A stretch of 64,000 nucleotides of DNA from Sporohalobacter salinus (GCF_016908635.1 NZ_JAFBEG010000002.1:1-64000), one strand, 5' to 3'; positions 52,455-63,320 are shown, counted from the stretch's first letter. Numbers and translations are program-made. Notes: generated from the sequence alone by a model not told the origin.

Positions 52455-53438
52455 ATGTCAGTTAAGATAGGTATCCCCAAAACATTATCTTATTATGTCT
52501 ATTATCCGTTATGGCATAAGTTTTTTACTGAATTAGGAGCAGAAGTAGTAACTTCTAATAATACTTCACGTTATATAGTTGATGGTGGAGTTAAAGAGAC
52601 AGTTAATGATGCTTGTGTTCCTATTAAATTATTCCACGGTCATGTTTTAAACTTAAAAGATAGAGTTGATTATCTTTTTTTGCCTCGATTAGTTAGTACT
52701 AATGGTTGTCAGGTTTATTGTCCGAAATTTTTAGGACTGCCGGATATGATCCGTAATACTTTAGATGGATTGCCTAAGATAATTGAACCTAAAGTAGATT
52801 TGAGAAAAGGCAAGTTTGAATTCATTAAATTAATTTATCAGGCAGGATCTATATTGACTAAGAATCCTTTTAAGATATATTCTGCTTTCTTTAAAGCAAA
52901 AGATTATTTTAATGACTTTCAATCTTTATTACAGCAAGGATATACTGTAAATGAAGCAATTAAAGAATTGAATGGAGAAGAAGTGAAGGGGAATTTAAGC
53001 AAAACTAAGGATACATTGAAAGTTGCAGTTTTAGGTTATCCATATATTATTTATGATCCCTATGTTTCAGTTAATATGATTAAAAAGTTGCGAGACCTGG
53101 ATGTAGAAATAGTTACTAGTGATATGGTTTCAGAAGAAGAATTAGCAGTTCAAAGTTCAAAATTAAAAAAAGATCTTTTCTGGACTTTAAGTGATAAAAA
53201 GATTAAAGCTGGGTATCATTATTATGAAAAGGGAGAGATAGATGGGTTAGTTCATGTTAGTGCTTTTGGTTGTGGTCCTGATTTTATAGTAGACAAATTA
53301 CTTGAGTTGAAAGCTAAAGATAAAGATGATATATCTTTTATGACTTTAACAGTTGATGAGCATACTGGTGAAGCTGGAATAGTTACTAGATTAGAAGCAT
53401 TCATCGATATGCTGCATTTGAGGGGGAGAAAGCAATGA
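52455..53438 (+). CDS. Activase-associated Cys protein (COG3580/DUF2229-like)
   Basis: A 327-residue soluble protein of the acyl-CoA dehydratase activase-related group. It starts VKIGIPKTLSYYVYYPLWHK. Conserved cysteines occur as VNDACVPIKLFHGH, TNGCQVYCPKFLG and AFGCGPDFIVDKLL. The C-terminal phrase FMTLTVDEHTGEAGIVTRLE is shared with the two related proteins downstream. These features suggest an iron-sulfur or double-cubane-type cluster protein. It is the first of a four-gene unit and overlaps the next gene by four bases. A hydratase partner is not visible. The biological substrate is unknown. AAGGGGGAAGAAAA precedes ATG. Confidence 0.8.
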   Translation: MSVKIGIPKTLSYYVYYPLWHKFFTELGAEVVTSNNTSRYIVDGGVKETVNDACVPIKLFHGHVLNLKDRVDYLFLPRLVSTNGCQVYCPKFLGLPDMIRNTLDGLPKIIEPKVDLRKGKFEFIKLIYQAGSILTKNPFKIYSAFFKAKDYFNDFQSLLQQGYTVNEAIKELNGEEVKGNLSKTKDTLKVAVLGYPYIIYDPYVSVNMIKKLRDLDVEIVTSDMVSEEELAVQSSKLKKDLFWTLSDKKIKAGYHYYEKGEIDGLVHVSAFGCGPDFIVDKLLELKAKDKDDISFMTLTVDEHTGEAGIVTRLEAFIDMLHLRGRKQ

Positions 53439-54520
53439 AGGTAAGCTTTCCATATATGGGGACTTCTCAAATTGCCTTTCGGGCTTTGCTGGAAGATTTA
53501 GGTCATGAAGTAGTTGTTAGCTCTCCAGGTAAACGGACTCTGACTTTAGGAACAAAGCATGCACCAGAGTTTGCTTGTATTCCTTTTAAAATTTTATTAG
53601 GAACTTATATAGAAGCGCTAGAAGAAGGAAGTGATATGATTATTACTTCTGGCGGTCACGGGCCTTGTAGAGCAGGCCATTATGGCCAGTTGCATGAAGA
53701 AATTTTACGTGATCTGGGATATGATTTTGAAATGGTAGTTTTTGAGTCATTAACAGATGACTTCAGAGATTTCTTTACTAATATTAGAAAGGTAACTGGA
53801 GATGAAATATCCTGGTGGCAGATATTGAGGTTGCTAAGAAAAGGTTGGGCTCGGTTAAAGGCTTTGGATGCAGTAGAGAAACTAAGTCATAAAGTACGTC
53901 CTCGTGAATTGAAACAAGGTGCTACGACAGAGGCTTTTTATAAAGCCCAAAAGATGATTGGGGAGGCAGAAACAACAGCTGAAGTTAAAGAAGCTAAGAA
54001 AGCAGGAATCAAATTGCTTCAGCATGTTGAACAGGATGAAGATTATGTGCCGTTAAAGATCGGACTTGTAGGTGAGATATATGTTGTTCTTGAACCATCA
54101 GCTAATTTGGAAATAGAGAAGACTTTAGGGGAGATGGGAGTTGAAGTAGATCGTTCTATTTATTTAACAGAGTGGACAACAGATCATACCTTTTTCATGC
54201 CTAATGAAGAAACAGTAGAAGAAGCAGCTCGGCCTTACTTAAATCAGTTAGTAGGAGGTCATGGGCAAGAATCTATTGGTAATACTGTGCTTTATGCTCA
54301 AGATGGTTTTGATGGCGTAATTCAGTTAGCTCCCTTTACCTGTATTCCGGAAATAGTTGCTAAAAGTATTCTGCCTCAAGTAAGCAAAGATTATAATATT
54401 CCATTTTTGACTTTGTTTTTAGATGAAAAGACGGGTAAAGCTGGGACTATTACTCGTTTAGAGGCCTTTGTAGATCTTTTGGCTAGAAGGAGAGATATTG
54501 AGAGGGGGGAGCTTTCATGA
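53435..54520 (+). CDS. Activase-associated Cys protein (COG3581-like), copy 1
   Basis: A 361-residue soluble protein with the general fold signature of 2-hydroxyacyl-CoA dehydratase-like components. Cysteine-bearing phrases are EFACIPFKILLGTYIEAL, SGGHGPCRAGHYGQLHEE and APFTCIPEIVAKSI. The C-terminal FLDEKTGKAGTITRLEAFVDLL parallels the first protein of the cluster. It is paralogous to the protein encoded at 55537-56601. Its four-base overlaps with both neighbours mean tight translational coupling and likely complex formation with the ATPase. It is probably the cluster-bearing acceptor of electrons from the activase, by family analogy. Confidence 0.8.
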   Translation: MKVSFPYMGTSQIAFRALLEDLGHEVVVSSPGKRTLTLGTKHAPEFACIPFKILLGTYIEALEEGSDMIITSGGHGPCRAGHYGQLHEEILRDLGYDFEMVVFESLTDDFRDFFTNIRKVTGDEISWWQILRLLRKGWARLKALDAVEKLSHKVRPRELKQGATTEAFYKAQKMIGEAETTAEVKEAKKAGIKLLQHVEQDEDYVPLKIGLVGEIYVVLEPSANLEIEKTLGEMGVEVDRSIYLTEWTTDHTFFMPNEETVEEAARPYLNQLVGGHGQESIGNTVLYAQDGFDGVIQLAPFTCIPEIVAKSILPQVSKDYNIPFLTLFLDEKTGKAGTITRLEAFVDLLARRRDIERGELS

Positions 54521-55473
54521 AGGGATATTTAGGAATAGATGTTGGATCAGTTAGCATAAATATAGTAATTCTTGATACTGATGGTGAGGTAATGAAGAAA
54601 TTATACCTACGAACTAAAGGACAGCCTATTAAAATTGTACAGCAAGGGTTGAAAGATTTAAGTCAAGACTTACCAGAGAATTTAGAAATTAAAGGAGTAG
54701 GGACTACTGGCAGTGGTCGGAATTTAATTGGAGTTATTGTGGGAGCAGATACTATTAAAAATGAAATTACAGCCCACGCTGTTGCTGCCTCTCATATTGT
54801 ACCTAAGGTACAAACTGTATTAGAAATTGGTGGACAGGATTCTAAAATCACTATTTTAAGAAATGGAATAGTAGTTGATTTTGCTATGAATACTGTTTGT
54901 GCAGCAGGAACTGGTTCATTTTTAGATCAGCAGGCTTCTAGATTGGGAATTCCTATTGAAAACTTTGGTAAATTAGCTCTTAAGTCAGAAAATAAAGTTC
55001 GGATTGCGGGGCGCTGTTCTGTTTTTGCTGAATCTGATATGATTCATAAACAACAGATGGGACATAACATAGAAGATATCATTGCTGGTTTATGTGAAGC
55101 TTTAGTACGAAATTACTTAAATAATGTAGGACAGGGAAAAGATATTCTGGATCCGATTGTTTTTCAAGGAGGAGTTGCTGCTAATAAGGGGATTAAAAAG
55201 GCTTTTGAAGATGCTTTAGAAACTGAAGTAACTGTTCCTGAACATCATGATGTTATGGGAGCTATTGGAGCAGGATTGTTAGCTAAAGAAAAAATAGAGC
55301 AAAGTGGCGAAGAAACTAGTTTTAAAGGCTGGGAAATAACTGATGTAGATTATACTCCTTCTAGTTTTGAATGTGATGGATGCTCTAATTTGTGCGAAGT
55401 AATTGAAATTAGAATGGAAGGGGAACTAATAGCTCGTTGGGGTTATAGGTGTAATAAATGGGATTTAACTTAA
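54517..55473 (+). CDS. ATP-dependent CoA-dehydratase-type activase (BcrAD/BadFG/HgdC family)
   Basis: A 318-residue actin-fold ATPase (COG1924). Phosphate motif LGIDVGSVSINIVI, TVLEIGGQDSKI and QGGVAANKGI. The two cysteines that hold the shared [4Fe-4S] cluster of HgdC are kept: NTVCAAGTGSFLDQQ and AGRCSVFAESDMIHKQQ. Such proteins drive low-potential electrons into dehydratases, benzoyl-CoA reductases or double-cubane cluster proteins with ATP hydrolysis. It has a C-terminal extension with more cysteines (CDGCSNLCEV, GYRCNKW). It lies in the middle of the cluster of COG3580/3581-like genes, pointing to a dedicated partner set. Confidence 0.9.
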   Translation: MKGYLGIDVGSVSINIVILDTDGEVMKKLYLRTKGQPIKIVQQGLKDLSQDLPENLEIKGVGTTGSGRNLIGVIVGADTIKNEITAHAVAASHIVPKVQTVLEIGGQDSKITILRNGIVVDFAMNTVCAAGTGSFLDQQASRLGIPIENFGKLALKSENKVRIAGRCSVFAESDMIHKQQMGHNIEDIIAGLCEALVRNYLNNVGQGKDILDPIVFQGGVAANKGIKKAFEDALETEVTVPEHHDVMGAIGAGLLAKEKIEQSGEETSFKGWEITDVDYTPSSFECDGCSNLCEVIEIRMEGELIARWGYRCNKWDLT

Positions 55474-55536
55474 GGATACATACTCCTCTAATTAGTTGTT
55501 TATAATAAAGGTAAAATTAATTGGAGGAAAAGGATA

Positions 55537-56601
55537 ATGCTAGTAGCCTTTCCACAAATGGGAGATTTTAATATTCCATTAGAAAGCTTATTTAATAATT
55601 TTGAAATAGATACTTTATCATCACCGCCTTTAACTAAAAAGACTCTTGATTTGGGAGTTCAGTATGCTCCCGAATCATCTTGTTTACCATTTAAGCTAGT
55701 TTTGGGAAGTTTTATTGAATCTTTAGAAGAAGGGGCAGAAGCATTGATTATAGCCGGTGGTAATGGCCCCTGTCGTTTTGGTCATTTTGGAGAATTGGCT
55801 AAAGAGGTTTTAGAGAGTCTAGGTTATGAGTTTGAATTTTATATTTTAGAACCACCTGTAAGTTCTATTATAGAGACTATAACGGAATTATCTTCTGATT
55901 TTAGTTGGTTTAAAGCTTTACCTGCTTTATGGTTGGCTTGGAAGAAGCTAATAATAATTGAAGAATTAAAGAAGTATAGATTAAAGGCTGGAATTGGATT
56001 AAATAGAGAAAGAAGTCATAAGCTGGATAACAAATATTTGCAGTTAGTTTCAAAGGCAGAAACTAGTAGAGAACTAACTAGAATAAAAGAAAAATTTCAA
56101 TTGGAATTAGATAAATTAGTTTCTGTACAGGATTCAGCTGGTGTAAAAATAGGTTTAGTTGGTGATATTTATACTATATTAGAACCATTTGCTAATTTGG
56201 ATATAGAACGTAGATTAAATCATTTAGGTGCTGTAGTTAATCGCGGAGTTTTTTTAAGCGACTGGATAAAAGAAAATATTATCTATAGTGGATTAGGTTT
56301 AAGTAAGAATCATAACGTAGCCGAAGCAGCTAAAGACTACCTTAAAGTAAAAGTTGGAGGATTAGGTTTTGAAACTGTAGGTAAGACTGTGTTATATGGG
56401 CGTCAGGGTTATGATGGTATAATACAGTTATCTCCCTTTGGTTGTATGCCCGAAATAGTTGCCAAAAGTGCTTTGGATGAGGTTGAACAGGACTTAGAAC
56501 TTCCAGTTTTAAATTTAGTTGTAGATGAACATTCTAGTGCTACTGGAGTGCAGACTCGCTTAGAAGCTTTTGTTGATTTATTACAGCGGAAAAAAGGATA
56601 G
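55537..56601 (+). CDS. Activase-associated Cys protein (COG3581-like), copy 2
   Basis: A 354-residue paralogue of the protein at 53435-54520. Corresponding phrases are ESSCLPFKLVLGSFIESL, GGNGPCRFGHFGELAKE and SPFGCMPEIVAKSAL, with LNLVVDEHSSATGVQTRLEA at the end. The cysteines are conserved in position. It has its own GGAGGAAAAGGATA site, 63 bases after the activase stop. Two paralogous COG3581-type subunits next to one activase may mean a heteromeric protein or two alternate substrates. Confidence 0.78.
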   Translation: MLVAFPQMGDFNIPLESLFNNFEIDTLSSPPLTKKTLDLGVQYAPESSCLPFKLVLGSFIESLEEGAEALIIAGGNGPCRFGHFGELAKEVLESLGYEFEFYILEPPVSSIIETITELSSDFSWFKALPALWLAWKKLIIIEELKKYRLKAGIGLNRERSHKLDNKYLQLVSKAETSRELTRIKEKFQLELDKLVSVQDSAGVKIGLVGDIYTILEPFANLDIERRLNHLGAVVNRGVFLSDWIKENIIYSGLGLSKNHNVAEAAKDYLKVKVGGLGFETVGKTVLYGRQGYDGIIQLSPFGCMPEIVAKSALDEVEQDLELPVLNLVVDEHSSATGVQTRLEAFVDLLQRKKG

Positions 56602-56646
56602 ATCTACTTTTAATTATGTTGTGAACTATGGAGGAGGATTAATTTA

Positions 56647-57102
56647 ATGTCACAAATCAATATAATATTAATTATTTTATTTGTTTTAGGTTTATTATCA
56701 AAGAATAATGCTTTAGTTATTTCCTCTTTGATTTTATTTGGACTACGAAACTTAAAATTGGATCAATGGCTGTCGATAATTGAGCAGTATAGTGTTAAAG
56801 TAGGTATTATGTTAATTATGTTAGGAATTTTAACTCCAGTAGCCACAGGAGAATTGGATTTGCTGCAGATTAAAGAAACAGTTCAGACACCTTTAGGTAT
56901 ACTTGGAATTGGCATGGGAATTTTGGTTACTATTTTTACTAGAGATGGTTTGGTTTTAATGGATACAACTCCTGAAGTAGTTCCTAATTTAGTTGTAGGA
57001 ATTATTCTCGGAATTGCTTTTTTTGGTGGAGTACCCAGCGGTCCAATTATTGCTAGTGGTATTACGGCTTTTTTAATTAAAATTTTTAGAGTTTTAAGTT
57101 AA
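56647..57102 (+). CDS. DUF441-family membrane protein
   Basis: A 151-residue protein with four hydrophobic helices and the sequence pattern of the DUF441 (YtwI-like) family: IIEQYSVKVGIMLIMLGILTPVATG, LGILGIGMGILVTIFTRDGL, PNLVVGIILGIAFFGGVPSG. Function is unknown in all members. AGGAGGATTAATTTA precedes ATG. Context (activase cluster before, DUF1934 and argS after) gives no clear hint. Confidence 0.85.
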   Translation: MSQINIILIILFVLGLLSKNNALVISSLILFGLRNLKLDQWLSIIEQYSVKVGIMLIMLGILTPVATGELDLLQIKETVQTPLGILGIGMGILVTIFTRDGLVLMDTTPEVVPNLVVGIILGIAFFGGVPSGPIIASGITAFLIKIFRVLS

Positions 57103-57190
57103 GAATAAGTAGAGATTTGATAAATCTCTTGCAAAAAGATAATTAACCCGATATAATTTAATGATGTGAACTAAGCTGGAGGTAGGTACT

Positions 57191-57616
57191 TTGCAGTCAG
57201 TAGTAGTTAATGTTGAAAGTATTCAGATTGATGAAGCAGGTAAGCGAGAAGAAATATCTTTTACTACTAATGGTAAGCTTTATCAAAAAAAATTTGGTTA
57301 TTATTTGCGATATGATGAAGAAATGGGAATTGATCAAGAAACAACTACTACGCTTAAGATTAAAGATGAAGTTTTAACCTTGATTCGTGAGGGCGCAGTT
57401 AGAATGAAGCAGGAGTTTGAAGTAGGGAAAGTTGATTCTTTTAGTTATCAGACCCCTTATGGCAGATTAGACTTTAATTTAATAGTAGAAGAAGTCTATA
57501 TTAAAACAGAAGCTAAAAAGGGTAGAATTAAATTAGATTATAATTTAAAAGATAAAGATAAATTAGTTAGTCAGAATCAGTTAACTATTACTTATAAGGA
57601 GGTTTCTAATGTCTAA
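57191..57616 (+). CDS. DUF1934 (YwiB-like) beta-barrel protein
   Basis: A 141-residue soluble protein starting at TTG after GGAGGTAGGTACT. It follows the YwiB pattern: VNVESIQIDEAGKREEISFT, KLYQKKFGYYLRYDEE, VRMKQEFEVGKVDSFSYQTPYGRLDF, which forms a calycin-like barrel in B. subtilis. Its stop overlaps the argS start by eight bases. YwiB and ArgS are also neighbours in Bacillus. The barrel may bind a small ligand, but the function is unknown. Confidence 0.85.
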   Translation: MQSVVVNVESIQIDEAGKREEISFTTNGKLYQKKFGYYLRYDEEMGIDQETTTTLKIKDEVLTLIREGAVRMKQEFEVGKVDSFSYQTPYGRLDFNLIVEEVYIKTEAKKGRIKLDYNLKDKDKLVSQNQLTITYKEVSNV

Positions 57617-59291
57617 TATAGTTACTGAGATTAGAGAAAATTTAATTAGCGAAATTAGAGAAGCGATCAAGTGTGCTATAGAGGAAGGCGCTTTAGATTT
57701 AGAGACAATTCCAGATATTATGCTAGAGGTTCCTCGGGAAGAAGATCATGGTGATTATGCTACTAATATCGCTATGGTATTAGCTGGACAAGCTGGAATG
57801 GCACCTAGAGATATTGCTCAGATTATAGTTGATAATTTAGCAGAGATAAATTTAGTTTCTAAAATAGAGATAGCTGGGCCAGGTTTTATTAATTTTTATT
57901 TAATTGATGAATGGTTATATCAGATTATTGAGACTATTCTAGAGAAAGAAGAGGATTATGGCAAGAGTGATTTTGGTAATGGGAAAAAGGTGCAAATAGA
58001 GTTTGTTAGTGCCAATCCTACAGGGCCATTACATGTAGGACATGGTCGCGGAGCAGTTGTTGGAGATGTATTAGGGAATATTATGTCGGAAGCTGGTTTT
58101 GATGTATCGAAGGAATATTATATTAATGATGCTGGTAATCAGATGGAGCTTTTAGGAAAGTCAGTTGCTTTGCGTTATCAAGAATTATTAGGTGCAAATA
58201 TTGAAATGCCCGAGAATTCTTATCAAGGAGATTATATTAAAGAGATAGCAGCTGAAATTAGAGATGAATATGGAGATGAGTATTTAACTGCTGCTGAAAA
58301 TGAAAACTATGAATCCTTTAGGGAATTTGCTTATGAGCAGTTATTAGCTAATATCGAGGCTGACCTACAGGACTTTGGAATTGAATTTGATAATTGGTTC
58401 AGTGAACGAAAGCTGCATCGAGAAGATAAGATTGAAGAAGTAGTTGCTCAATTAAAAGAAGACGGATACTTATATGAAGAAGAAGGAGCCTTATGGCTTA
58501 AGTCTACGGAGTTTGGTGATGATAAGGATCGAGTTGTGATTAAGGATGATGGTGTACCTACTTATTTAGCTGCTGATATAGCTTATCATGACAATAAGTA
58601 TCAGCGGGGATTTGAAGAGGTTATCAATGTTTGGGGAGCAGATCACCACGGCTATATTGCTCGAATGAAAGCAGTGGTTGAAGCTTTAGGATATAAGCCT
58701 GAGATGTTGAAAGTGATTATAGTACAAATGATTACTCTCCTGCGGGAAGGCAAGCAGGTTTCAATGTCTAAACGGGCGGGAAATTTCATTACTTTAAAAG
58801 ATGTAGTTGAGGAAGTAGGTTGTGATGCTGCCCGTTATTTTTATGTAATGCGCAGTACTGATAGTCATTTGGACTTTGATCTTGATTTAGCTAAAGAAGA
58901 GTCTTCTGAAAATCCTGTTTATTATATTCAGTATGCTCATGCTCGAATCTGTAGTATCTTAAAGCAGGTGAAAAAAGAAGGAATTACTATTAAGGATATA
59001 GCAGCAGTAGATTTAGAAAAACTTGATACTGAAGTAGAATTAGATTTGATTCAGAAATTAGGAGATTATCCTGAAGAGTTGGCTGAAAGTGCTGAGAGTA
59101 GAGAACCTCATCATATGGCTAGATATGCCTACGAATTAGCAGCTAACTTTCATAGCTTCTATAATAAATGTCATGTTTTAATTGAAGATGAGGAATTGAT
59201 GCAGGCTAGATTACAGTTAGTTTTAGCTGTAAAACAAGTATTATGTAATTTATTAGATATCTTGGGAGTTTCTGCGCCAGATAGTATGTAA
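57609..59291 (+). CDS. argS: Arginyl-tRNA synthetase
   Basis: A 560-residue class I synthetase charging tRNA-Arg. The HIGH motif reads HVGHGRGA within SANPTGPLHVGHGRGAVVGD, and KMSKS appears as VSMSKRAG. The additional N-terminal domain (about 1-110) that recognises the tRNA D-loop is present, and the anticodon-binding C-terminal helical bundle ends the protein. Full length. AAGGAGGTTTCTA precedes ATG. Confidence 0.96.
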   Translation: MSNIVTEIRENLISEIREAIKCAIEEGALDLETIPDIMLEVPREEDHGDYATNIAMVLAGQAGMAPRDIAQIIVDNLAEINLVSKIEIAGPGFINFYLIDEWLYQIIETILEKEEDYGKSDFGNGKKVQIEFVSANPTGPLHVGHGRGAVVGDVLGNIMSEAGFDVSKEYYINDAGNQMELLGKSVALRYQELLGANIEMPENSYQGDYIKEIAAEIRDEYGDEYLTAAENENYESFREFAYEQLLANIEADLQDFGIEFDNWFSERKLHREDKIEEVVAQLKEDGYLYEEEGALWLKSTEFGDDKDRVVIKDDGVPTYLAADIAYHDNKYQRGFEEVINVWGADHHGYIARMKAVVEALGYKPEMLKVIIVQMITLLREGKQVSMSKRAGNFITLKDVVEEVGCDAARYFYVMRSTDSHLDFDLDLAKEESSENPVYYIQYAHARICSILKQVKKEGITIKDIAAVDLEKLDTEVELDLIQKLGDYPEELAESAESREPHHMARYAYELAANFHSFYNKCHVLIEDEELMQARLQLVLAVKQVLCNLLDILGVSAPDSM

Positions 59292-59315
59292 AAATCAAAA
59301 ATTATAGAATAGTAA

Positions 59316-60935
<1,620 letters not shown>

Positions 60936-60963
60936 TGAAAAATAAAGATTGAAGATTGATTAA

Positions 60964-61034
60964 AAGTCCCCTCCATGTATATTTTGGTTTTTTTTGGAAA
61001 CCATAGTAATAAACCAGATAAATGGAGGGGACTT
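60964..61034 (+). promoter_or_regulatory. Hairpin that covers the ribosome site of the next gene
   Basis: AAGTCCCCTCCAT at 60964-60976 pairs perfectly (13 bp) with ATGGAGGGGACTT at 61022-61034, which includes the GGAGGGG ribosome site four to seven bases upstream of the start codon at 61038. The 45-base loop holds a second small GGTTT/AAACC hairpin. No T run follows, so it is not a normal terminator. It would block translation unless opened. Confidence 0.7.
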
Positions 61035-61037
61035 ATT

Positions 61038-61592
61038 ATGCATGCATTTATTAAATTATCAATTATTACTTTGATTATTATAATAGTTTTGTTTCAGGTT
61101 AATATTGTTGCTGGTGCTCAGAGAATATTAAAAGGTGAAATAGTAGCTGTTAATAGTCAGCAAGGAGCTTTCTTATTTAAAAGTAATGGAGATCTTAAGC
61201 AGTATCAAATTAATTTACATACTAAACTTTTTCAAAATAATTCTCAAGTAAAATTAAAATCTTTAAGACCAATTACTGAAGAAGATTTTCAACCTGCTGT
61301 AATAAAATTTAATAATCAGGGTAAATTAGTAGAAGTAAGGGCAGAGTATGATGCTTCACCTATAGAGATTAAATCTATTAATAAAGATGAAGCTAAATTA
61401 AAAGTAAAAATTTTAAATTCTGAACGAATATTGAATATTAATTATCATAAAGGAATAAATTTAGTTCGTAACGGAAAGAAGGTTAAAATAGATCAATTAC
61501 AGTCTGGAGATCAGGGATTAATTATTTTAGGTTTGGAAGATAGAATTCGAAAAATTAAAGTTAAACACTATCAATATAAGGGAGAATTTTAA
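61038..61592 (+). CDS. Secreted protein of unknown function, hairpin-controlled
   Basis: A 184-residue protein starting MHAFIKLSIITLIIIIVLFQ, a signal peptide or anchor (to about residue 27, VVAGA-like). The rest is beta-rich with LKGEIVAVNSQQGAFLF, IEIKSINKDEAKLKVKIL and LQSGDQGLIILGLED, perhaps small repeated OB-like domains. I do not recognise a family. The upstream 13-bp stem encloses its ribosome site. The longer frame starting 63 bases earlier would run through that stem and is not used. Confidence 0.65.
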   Translation: MHAFIKLSIITLIIIIVLFQVNIVAGAQRILKGEIVAVNSQQGAFLFKSNGDLKQYQINLHTKLFQNNSQVKLKSLRPITEEDFQPAVIKFNNQGKLVEVRAEYDASPIEIKSINKDEAKLKVKILNSERILNINYHKGINLVRNGKKVKIDQLQSGDQGLIILGLEDRIRKIKVKHYQYKGEF

Positions 61593-61666
61593 TAATTAAT
61601 ATTTCAAGTTGTCTAAAGGGATTTTTTATCTAGTAAAGAATAATATACTAGGGGAGGTTAAAATAG

Positions 61667-62302
61667 ATGGTGATTGACTACAGAGCTACTCTGGCTTTAC
61701 AGTGTCCTATCTGTGGTGAAATAGAATCACATTCATTTACTGTATTTGGATTTTCAGGGCAGGATAGTTTGGAGATGAAATGTAGTTGCGGATTTAATAA
61801 AATGACTATTACAACTAATAAGCACAAACAATACTGGCTACAATTTGCTTGTGTAGTTTGTGAAACTGAACATGTAATTACATATAAAAATAATGAATTA
61901 TGGAGCCCAGAGGTCAAAGAGATTTCTTGTCTGGAAAATGAGTTACAGCTTGGTTACTTAGGAACAGAAGCCAAGGTGCGAGAATTAATTGAAGAAGAGG
62001 GGAAATTAAGTTCTATCTTTTCAGAAGTTGGTATTGAAAATTACTTCAGTAGTCCGGATATTATGTTATCAGCCCTAAATTCTCTTTATGATATTGCTGA
62101 AAGTGGCGGTCTTTTCTGTCAGTGTGGTAATAAGGATATTGAAATAGATATGCTTCCCGGTAAAATAGAACTTTCTTGTAAGGAATGTGATGGATTGATT
62201 ACTATTAATGCCGAAACTCAAGAAGATTTAACCTTTTTAAAAAACATAAAGAAAATTGAAATGTTAGAAGGAGTAGTTAGTGCTTTAGAAAAGAAAAATT
62301 AA
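61667..62302 (+). CDS. Cys-rich (zinc-ribbon-type) protein, unknown
   Basis: A 211-residue soluble protein with five CxxC-like pairs: LQCPICGE, MKCSCGF, FACVVCETEH, FCQCGNKD and LSCKECDG. This spacing suggests three or so zinc ribbons; the middle region (VREL IEEEGKLSS) is helical. The start is ATG after AGGGGAGGTTAAAATAG. Not assigned to a family; perhaps nucleic-acid or protein binding. It lies between the secreted protein and the aldolase gene, all on one strand. Confidence 0.7.
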   Translation: MVIDYRATLALQCPICGEIESHSFTVFGFSGQDSLEMKCSCGFNKMTITTNKHKQYWLQFACVVCETEHVITYKNNELWSPEVKEISCLENELQLGYLGTEAKVRELIEEEGKLSSIFSEVGIENYFSSPDIMLSALNSLYDIAESGGLFCQCGNKDIEIDMLPGKIELSCKECDGLITINAETQEDLTFLKNIKKIEMLEGVVSALEKKN

Positions 62303-62338
62303 GATTAACTCTATAACTAATATAGAGGGGGATAAAAA

Positions 62339-63190
62339 ATGTCATTAGTACCAATGAGTGATATTCTAGAAAAAGCAAATGAAGAGGGATATGCTGTTGG
62401 CGGATTCAATATGAATAATTTAGAAGCATTACAGGCAATTATTGAAGCAGCTGAAGAAGAAAATTCACCAGTTATTCTACAGGCTAGCGAAGGAGCAATT
62501 CGCTATATTGATATGGAATATGCTGTAGCTATGGCTAAGGCAGCTGGTGAAAAAGCTTCAGTTCCAGTAGCACTTCACTTAGATCACGGCGGAAGTTTTG
62601 AAAAGGTAGTCCAATGTATTAGAAATGGTTTTTCTTCAGTAATGATTGATGGTTCTGAATTACCTTTTGAAGAAAATATAGCCTTAACTAATAAAGTTAT
62701 TGAGGCAGCTTCAGCTGTGGGAGTAAGTGTTGAAGCAGAATTAGGTATGCTAGGTGGAGCTGAAGATGATAAGCAAGTAGAAGAGGAAGATGCTACTTTG
62801 ACGAAACCTGATGAGGCAGTAGAATTTATAGATAAGACAGGAGTTGATGCTCTAGCTGTTGCTATAGGAACGGCACACGGTGTTTATAAAGGAGAACCAG
62901 ACCTGGATTTTGAGCGTTTGGATAATATTAATCAGAAAGTAGATGTTCCGTTGGTTTTACATGGTGCTTCTGGAGTATCTGATGCGGATATCACTGAAGC
63001 TATTAATTTAGGAATTAATAAAATCAATGTCAATACAGCTTTTCAGCAGGCATTTACTGCTAAAATGCGGAAAGTGTTAGAGGATCCTGATGTTTATGAT
63101 CCGCGTAAAATTTGTGGACCATCTAGAGAAGCAATGAAAGAAAAAGTAATAGAAAAAATAAGATTATTTGGTAGTGATAATAAAGCATAA
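62339..63190 (+). CDS. fba: Class II fructose-bisphosphate aldolase
   Basis: A 283-residue zinc aldolase of glycolysis and gluconeogenesis. Metal ligands and active site: ALHLDHGG, VEAELGMLGG, AIGTAHGVYKGEP and LVLHGASGV, with NVNTAFQQAF near the end. Length and motifs fit the GatY/FbaA group; tagatose-bisphosphate activity cannot be excluded. GAGGGGGATAAAA precedes ATG. A terminator follows. Confidence 0.94.
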   Translation: MSLVPMSDILEKANEEGYAVGGFNMNNLEALQAIIEAAEEENSPVILQASEGAIRYIDMEYAVAMAKAAGEKASVPVALHLDHGGSFEKVVQCIRNGFSSVMIDGSELPFEENIALTNKVIEAASAVGVSVEAELGMLGGAEDDKQVEEEDATLTKPDEAVEFIDKTGVDALAVAIGTAHGVYKGEPDLDFERLDNINQKVDVPLVLHGASGVSDADITEAINLGINKINVNTAFQQAFTAKMRKVLEDPDVYDPRKICGPSREAMKEKVIEKIRLFGSDNKA

Positions 63191-63213
63191 TATTTATAAA
63201 TAAGTTTGAATTT

Positions 63214-63240
63214 GGGGCAGAAGATGATTCTGTCCTTTTT
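63214..63240 (+). terminator. Terminator of the aldolase gene
   Basis: GGGGCAGAA-GATGA-TTCTGTCC (one G-U pair) followed by TTTTT. Confidence 0.82.
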
Positions 63241-63274
63241 CATTTGATTTGTGTGTTTCGTAAATTACATTGTG

Positions 63275-63320
63275 AATAAGTGAACCAAAGGTACCATTTA
63301 ACTTTAATGGTCCACTTATT
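63275..63320. other. Long inverted repeat in a gene-free stretch
   Basis: AATAAGTG-A-ACCAAAG pairs with CTTT-AA-TGGT-C-CACTTATT. It could be a structural remnant of the nearby intron or an orphan terminator. Confidence 0.5.
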
